Assembly (NCBI RefSeq): GCF_039538145.1 | Contig: NZ_BAABBV010000001.1 | Location: forward strand, 62,001-126,000 | Direction of reading: 5' to 3' | DNA: 64,000 nt | Source of the DNA: Gryllotalpicola daejeonensis | GTDB lineage: Bacteria > Actinomycetota > Actinomycetes > Actinomycetales > Microbacteriaceae | Shown here: positions 59,445 through 64,000 of the stretch, in pieces | Layout: each line of letters opens with the position of its first letter | Numbering within the stretch: position 1 is the stretch's first letter | Translations under genes and position numbers: made by a program | The notes under the pieces: generated by a model | The model's input: only the letters and a program-made list of their open reading frames with translations | Databases searched by the model: none | What the model was told of the DNA's origin: nothing

Positions 59445-61205
59445 ATGACAACGGGGTCATCACAGGAGTCACCAGCCGAGGGCTACGACCACGACGTGGT
59501 GGTCATCGGATCCGGATTCGGCGGCTCGGTGGCCGCGCTGCGGCTTGCGGAGAAGGGCTACGACGTCCTGGTCTATGAGGCCGGCCGGCGCTTCGCCGAC
59601 GAGGACTTCGCCACGACGAACTGGGACCTGAAGAACGCGCTGTGGGCGCCGGCGCTCGGCTGGTACGGCCCGCAGAGGCTGCACAAGCTGCCGGACGTCC
59701 TGATTCTCGCCGGGGCAGGTGTCGGCGGCGGCTCGCTCAACTACGCGAACGTGCAGTACGTGCCGGGGGAGCCGTTCTTCACGAGCGGCAGCTGGGCGGG
59801 CATCACCGATTGGCAGCGTGAGCTCGCCCCGCACTACGCGCTGGCGAAGCGGATGCTGGGCACGGTCGAGCACTACCCGTATGACGGCTCCGCCGAGCAG
59901 CTCATGCGGAAGGTCTCGGTGCGCCTCGGCGTGCCAGAGACGTTCCGCACAGCCCCGACCGGCGTCTTCTATGGCAGGCCGAAGAGCGACGGCTCGATCG
60001 CCAGGGGCGAGACGGTGGCAGACCCGTTCTTCGGTGGCGAGGGACCCGCCAGAACGAGCTGCACGCTCTGCGGGAACTGCATGGTCGGCTGCCGCGTCGG
60101 GGCGAAGAACTCGCTCACCAAGAACTACCTCTGGCTCGCCGAGCGCCGCGGTGCGGTGATCGAGCCGATGCGCACCGTGACGTCGGTGCGGCCGATCGAC
60201 CCGGCCGACCCGACGCGCGGCTTCGAGGTGACCACCGAGCGCACGGGCACGGCGCTGACGCCGAAGGAGCGCCGCACCGTCACCGCGGGCCAAGTCGTTT
60301 TCGCAGCGGGCGCCTGGGGCACGCAGAAGCTGCTGCACGCACTCAAGAGCCGGGGCGAGCTGCCCGAACTTTCGCCGGCGCTGGGGCGGCTGACGCGAAC
60401 GAACTCCGAGGCGCTCGACGGCGCGCTCGCCGTGCGCGTGCCCGACGGCGCGGCACTCACCGAGGGCTCGGCGATCACGACCTCGCTCTACGTCGACGAG
60501 AAGACGCACGTGCAGAACGTGCGATACGGCGCGGGCTCGAACGCCCTGATGGCGCTCGTGACGGTGCTCGCCCCCGGCGGCAAGCCGCTGCACAAACGGG
60601 TCGGCTTCCTGCTCGGGCGGCTCGCGAGGCATCCGCTCATCGAACTGCGCGCCATGGTGCCGTGGCGCGCGACCGAGCGCGGTGTCATCGCGCTCGTCAT
60701 GCAGAGCGCGGACAACTCGCTGACGGTGAGCGCGAAGCGTCGGATGCTGGGCGGAATCGGCCTCACCAGCAGGCAGGGCGACGGCGAGCCGAACCCCGAC
60801 TGGTTGCCGCAGGCGCACCGCGCCGCGGAGGCGATGGCCGAGCAGCTCGAAGAGGACACGGGCGTGAAGGCCCTCGCTCGGGGCAGCTGGCTCGAGCTGT
60901 TCGGAGTGCCGCTCACCGCGCACTTCCTCGGCGGTGCGACCATCGCAGCGAATCCCGCGAACGGCGTGGTCGACGCCTATCACCGTGTCTGGAACTACCC
61001 GGGGCTGCACATCGTCGACGGTTCGACGGTGTCGGCGAACCTCGGCGTGAACCCGTCCCTGACCATCACGGCACAGGCGGAGCGTGCGCTCTCGCTGTGG
61101 CCTACGCGGGGTGAAGCGGACCTGCGGCCGGCGCAGGGCGAGCCCTATGTCGAGCTCACGCCCGAGCTCCCCGCCGTGCCGGGCGGCGCCTTGACCCGAT
61201 CGTGA
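59445..61205 (+). CDS. GMC family oxidoreductase (cholesterol-oxidase/ChoD-like)
   Basis: A 586-residue flavoenzyme. VVVIGSGFGGSVAALRLAEK binds FAD; GVGGGSLNYANVQYVP, then YPGLHIVDGSTVSANLGVNP near the C-terminus, hold the active-site His/Asn region. A four-Cys motif, CTLCGNCMVGC (C-x2-C-x2-C-x3-C), lies at about residues 206-216, a ferredoxin-like pattern rare for this family but present in ChoD-like actinobacterial members. It may oxidise a sterol or long-chain alcohol; the substrate is unknown. It is under a TetR-type operator. Confidence 0.85.
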   Translation: MTTGSSQESPAEGYDHDVVVIGSGFGGSVAALRLAEKGYDVLVYEAGRRFADEDFATTNWDLKNALWAPALGWYGPQRLHKLPDVLILAGAGVGGGSLNYANVQYVPGEPFFTSGSWAGITDWQRELAPHYALAKRMLGTVEHYPYDGSAEQLMRKVSVRLGVPETFRTAPTGVFYGRPKSDGSIARGETVADPFFGGEGPARTSCTLCGNCMVGCRVGAKNSLTKNYLWLAERRGAVIEPMRTVTSVRPIDPADPTRGFEVTTERTGTALTPKERRTVTAGQVVFAAGAWGTQKLLHALKSRGELPELSPALGRLTRTNSEALDGALAVRVPDGAALTEGSAITTSLYVDEKTHVQNVRYGAGSNALMALVTVLAPGGKPLHKRVGFLLGRLARHPLIELRAMVPWRATERGVIALVMQSADNSLTVSAKRRMLGGIGLTSRQGDGEPNPDWLPQAHRAAEAMAEQLEEDTGVKALARGSWLELFGVPLTAHFLGGATIAANPANGVVDAYHRVWNYPGLHIVDGSTVSANLGVNPSLTITAQAERALSLWPTRGEADLRPAQGEPYVELTPELPAVPGGALTRS

Positions 61206-61472
61206 TCTGAGCGCACTTGACCCGTGCAACGGGCACGGGCAGGCTGTCCTGCGGATCAACGGTGATCCGGGGGATCGCGCAAGCGCCGACGCGTCGAGCA
61301 ACGATCACAACGACGTGGTCGCCGACCCCATGGGACTGTGACGAGTCGGTCCGAGCGCACGTCTTCGAAGCCGGGAGGGGCTCCGAGGACGCCCCCTGCC
61401 CGCGCCGCGTTCGCGAAGCCATATCGGTGGAGCACGCGTTAGCGAAGCCGTTGGGCAGGGAACAGCCCGGGC

Positions 61473-63623
61473 ATGACTGCTGACGCCGATTCGATCAAGA
61501 TTCCCGGGGCGCCCGGCCCCGAACCCGCCCCTCTCGACGAGCCCACGCAGCCGCGCGGACCCCTGCCGCCGAAGCCCGACCAGTCGGGCCCCGACACCTA
61601 CACGCCCACCGGCGCGCCGACCACCACCCCGCAGGACGCCGTCGCCCAGCAGGGCGAGCGCCTCACGACCGCGCAGGGCGCGCCGCTGCGCGACACCGAC
61701 CACTCGCTCAAGGCCGGCCGCCGCGGCCCCGTGCTGCTGCAGGACCACCACCTGCGCGAGAAGATCACGCATTTCGATCACGAGCGGATTCCTGAGCGCG
61801 TCGTCCACGCGCGGGGTGCTGCCGCGCACGGCGTCTTCGTCGCCAACGGCGAGGCGGAGCGCTACACGAGCGCCGCGTTCCTCAAGGCGGGAACGACGAC
61901 AGAGACCTTCGTGCGGTTCTCCACCGTGCTCGGCTCGCGCGGCTCGGCCGACACCGTGCGCGACACCCGCGGCTTCGCGACGAAGTTCTACACGAGCGAG
62001 GGCGTCTACGACCTCGTCGGCAACAACATCCCCGTGTTCTTCATCCAGGACGCGATCAAGTTTCCCGACATCATCCACGCGGGCAAGCCGCACCCCGACC
62101 GCGAGATCCCGCAGGCGCAGTCGGCGCACGACACCTTCTGGGACTTCGTCTCGCTGCACACCGAGGCGCAGCACCACACCATCTGGAACATGTCAGACCG
62201 CGGCATCCCGCGCTCGTACCGCATGATGCAGGGCTTCGGCATCCACACCTTCCGCCTCGTCAAGACGGAGGCGGACGGCAGCCTCGCGACCACGCTCGTC
62301 AAGTTCCACTGGCGCCCGCGGCTCGGCACACACGCCGTCACGTGGGAGGAGGCGCAGCTGATCTCGGGTAAGGACCCCGACTTCCACCGCCGCGACCTCG
62401 CCGACGCGATCGAGGCAGGCGCGTACCCCGAGTGGGACTTCGGCATCCAGGTCTTCCCCGACACCGAGGATCAGACCTTCCACGGCATCGATCTGCTCGA
62501 CCCGACCAAGATCGTGCCGGAGGAGCTCGCACCGATCGTCGTCGTCGGCACGATGACGCTCAACCGGAACCCCAGCAACTACTTCGCAGAGACCGAGCAG
62601 GTCGCCTTCCACCCCGGCCACCTCGTGCCGGGCATCGATGTGACGAGCGACCCGCTGCTGCAGGGGCGCCTGTTCTCGTACCTCGACACGCAGATCTCGC
62701 GCCTCGGCGGCCCGAACTTCGGCCAGCTGCCGATCAACCGGCCGCACGCCGAGATCAACGACATGCTGCGTGACGGGATGCATCAGACCGTGGTGCACCG
62801 CGGCGTGGCGCCGTACCACCCGAACTCGCTCGACGGCGGGTGCCCGTTCCCGGCGATGGTCACCGGCGGCGAGGCGTTCACCGACGTGCCGCAGCCGATC
62901 CAGCAGGACGTCGTCACCCGTGAGCAGCCCGCGAGCTTCGACGACCACTTCTCGCAGGCGCGCCTCTTCTACCGCTCGCTGACGCCGGTGGAGCAGCTGC
63001 ACGTGAAGCAGGCCTACGCGTTCGAGCTCGGCAAGGTGTACGAGCAGGCGATCAAGGAGCGCCAGCTGCAGTGCCTGGCCAACATCGATGCGGAGCTGTG
63101 CGCGTTCGTCGCGAACGAGCTCGGTCTGCCGGCGCCTGCGCCCACCGAAGTGGTGCCCGACGTCGAGATCAGCCCGGCGCTGCGCATGGTGACCGACGTG
63201 GCCTGGCCGGCAGACGGCCGCCAGGTCGGGATCGTGGTCGATGACGATACGGATGCTTCGGCCGTGGCATCCGTTCGCGAGACGCTCCACGCGGCGGGCG
63301 TGACGCCGCTCGTCATCGCGCCGCACGGCGGAAAGGTGGGCGGCCTCGACGTGCAGCGCAGTTTCCACACCGCCACCAGTGTCGAGCTCGACGCGGTGAT
63401 CGTGCTGGCGCCCGCGGTCGACCCACGCGTGCTCGAGCTGCTGCGCGAGGCGTTCCGTCACGACAAGGCGATCGGTGTCTCCAGTGATGCCGAGCCGCTG
63501 CTGCCCGACGTCGGCGTTCCCGCCACTGCGCCCGGTGTCGTCACCGGCGATGCGGCGGCCGTCGCAGCCGGAGTCCTCGACTTGCTGCCTGCGCACCGTG
63601 TCTGGGCGCGCGAAGGGGTGTAG
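61473..63623 (+). CDS. katE: Large-subunit (HPII-type) heme catalase
   Basis: A 716-residue catalase. After a Pro-rich N-terminal extension come LLQDHHLREKITHFDHERIP and RVVHARGAAAHGVF (catalytic His), FSTVLGSRGSADTVRDTRGF and the heme-ligand Tyr in RLFSYLDTQISRLGGPNF. The C-terminal ~150 residues form the flavodoxin/class-I-amidotransferase-like domain of large catalases (RQVGIVVDDDTDASAVASVR). It breaks down hydrogen peroxide. It starts at ATG 61473 after CAGGGAAC; no OxyR or Fur gene is adjacent. The 267 bases before it hold no gene. Confidence 0.95.
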   Translation: MTADADSIKIPGAPGPEPAPLDEPTQPRGPLPPKPDQSGPDTYTPTGAPTTTPQDAVAQQGERLTTAQGAPLRDTDHSLKAGRRGPVLLQDHHLREKITHFDHERIPERVVHARGAAAHGVFVANGEAERYTSAAFLKAGTTTETFVRFSTVLGSRGSADTVRDTRGFATKFYTSEGVYDLVGNNIPVFFIQDAIKFPDIIHAGKPHPDREIPQAQSAHDTFWDFVSLHTEAQHHTIWNMSDRGIPRSYRMMQGFGIHTFRLVKTEADGSLATTLVKFHWRPRLGTHAVTWEEAQLISGKDPDFHRRDLADAIEAGAYPEWDFGIQVFPDTEDQTFHGIDLLDPTKIVPEELAPIVVVGTMTLNRNPSNYFAETEQVAFHPGHLVPGIDVTSDPLLQGRLFSYLDTQISRLGGPNFGQLPINRPHAEINDMLRDGMHQTVVHRGVAPYHPNSLDGGCPFPAMVTGGEAFTDVPQPIQQDVVTREQPASFDDHFSQARLFYRSLTPVEQLHVKQAYAFELGKVYEQAIKERQLQCLANIDAELCAFVANELGLPAPAPTEVVPDVEISPALRMVTDVAWPADGRQVGIVVDDDTDASAVASVRETLHAAGVTPLVIAPHGGKVGGLDVQRSFHTATSVELDAVIVLAPAVDPRVLELLREAFRHDKAIGVSSDAEPLLPDVGVPATAPGVVTGDAAAVAAGVLDLLPAHRVWAREGV

Positions 63624-63630
63624 AAGAGGA

Positions 63631-63661
63631 ACTGCACGTTGAGTGAAGTTGTGTGTGCAGT
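63631..63661. repeat. Inverted repeat between katE and the next gene
   Basis: ACTGCAC (63631-63637) and GTGCAGT (63655-63661) form a 7-bp dyad with a 17-base centre, starting 8 bases after the katE stop. It may be a weak terminator or an operator of the MFS gene. There is no T-run. Confidence 0.35.
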
Positions 63662-63690
63662 CCGGGTGTGATCGGAAAGGGCATCCAAAA

Positions 63691-64000
63691 ATGACAACGG
63701 CGTCAGCATCTGAATCATCTGCAGCGGGGGGAACGGGCACCGTCAGGAGCCTCATTCCGGCGAGGCTCGACCGGCTCCCGTGGACGAAGTTCCACTGGTC
63801 GATCGTGGTGGGGCTCGGCGTGGCGTGGATCCTCGACGGTCTCGAGATCCAGATCGTCGCGGCGAACGGCTACGCAGACACCCTCAACCTGTCGCCCACT
63901 CAGGTCGGCCTCGTCGGAACCACGTACCTTGTCGGCCAGGTCATCGGGTCGCTGTACTTCGGGTGGCTGTCAGACCGGCTGGGCAGGCGCCGCTTGTTCA
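63691..64000 (+). CDS. MFS transporter (partial, runs off the window)
   Basis: The first 103 residues of a major-facilitator transporter starting at ATG 63691. It shows a first TM helix (WSIVVGLGVAWILDGLEIQI), a short loop and a second helix followed by the family's A-motif YFGWLSDRLGRRRLF. The C-terminus lies beyond position 64000. The GLEIQIV motif and A-motif suggest a sugar-acid/sugar porter. GGAAAGG precedes the ATG. Confidence 0.85.
   Translation, partial: MTTASASESSAAGGTGTVRSLIPARLDRLPWTKFHWSIVVGLGVAWILDGLEIQIVAANGYADTLNLSPTQVGLVGTTYLVGQVIGSLYFGWLSDRLGRRRLF

Noticed and set aside
1..64000. CRISPR array
   Set aside because: No regularly spaced direct repeats were found; the repeat clusters seen are palindromes or simple tandem duplications.

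Overview
The window is high-GC actinobacterial DNA. Codon choice, many leaderless genes, a DUF222/HNH 13E12-type gene, SCO1664/MSMEG_4193-type genes, a GlgX/PabB/MetH gene set and a very frequent CGGATGCC octamer all suggest the family Microbacteriaceae (Microbacterium-like). That is inference from gene content; no rRNA or complete tRNA gene is present to fix the taxon.

Positions 1 to about 19,841 are the right-hand part of an integrated mobile element, probably an integrative and conjugative element (ICE). It opens with a 1.1 kb gene-free, palindrome-rich stretch. Next come two conjugation-type genes, a polytopic VirB6/TrbL-like membrane protein and a membrane-anchored double peptidoglycan hydrolase, and a DUF2637 membrane protein. 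The cargo follows: an SdpI-like protein, a zinc-ribbon membrane protein, a tightly overlapping operon (PD-(D/E)XK-like nuclease, uracil-DNA-glycosylase-fold protein, DUF1643), a reverse-strand operon containing an SRAP/HMCES DNA-protein crosslink protein, and a complete type I restriction-modification system (hsdM-hsdS-hsdR). The element ends at a duplicated 3' end of a tRNA gene (probably tRNA-Pro, 19809-19841) followed by that tRNA's original terminator. The integrase and the other att copy must lie left of the window.

From 19.9 kb on the DNA looks like ordinary chromosome. Region by region: a marR/VOC divergent pair with a strong operator; a hexapeptide acyltransferase with a ketopantoate reductase; a DUF4232 lipoprotein; a frameshifted macrodomain gene; SCO1664 and MSMEG_4193 family genes; a potassium channel; a DEAD-box RNA helicase; glgX; pabB; a chromate transporter; a MoxR-DUF58-VWA-VWA operon; a trypsin-like protease; two DGPF/YCII proteins with an ECF42-like sigma factor whose N-terminus is damaged; a hydrolase; a phosphodiesterase; a Ser/Thr kinase; a 13E12-type HNH gene; a lipase-maturation-factor-like protein; a phytoene-desaturase-like oxidoreductase; an MHS transporter; metH, convergent with a fused ECF importer and its lipoprotein (a likely cobalamin-uptake module); an ArsR/SRPBCC pair; a GMC oxidoreductase; a large catalase; and the start of an MFS transporter.

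Points most worth a second look: the nuclease/UDG/DUF1643 cargo operon beside hsdMSR (candidate DNA-repair-like defence system); an SRAP gene whose ribosome-binding site fits an AUC start exposing the catalytic cysteine; a 140-bp multi-arm palindrome inserted in frame inside an ABC-transporter gene; a zinc-ribbon gene whose frame continues past its TGA as apparently coding sequence; and a recurring TAnnnT-N5-7-start layout implying many leaderless mRNAs. All names rest on reading motifs in the sequence; no database search was run.
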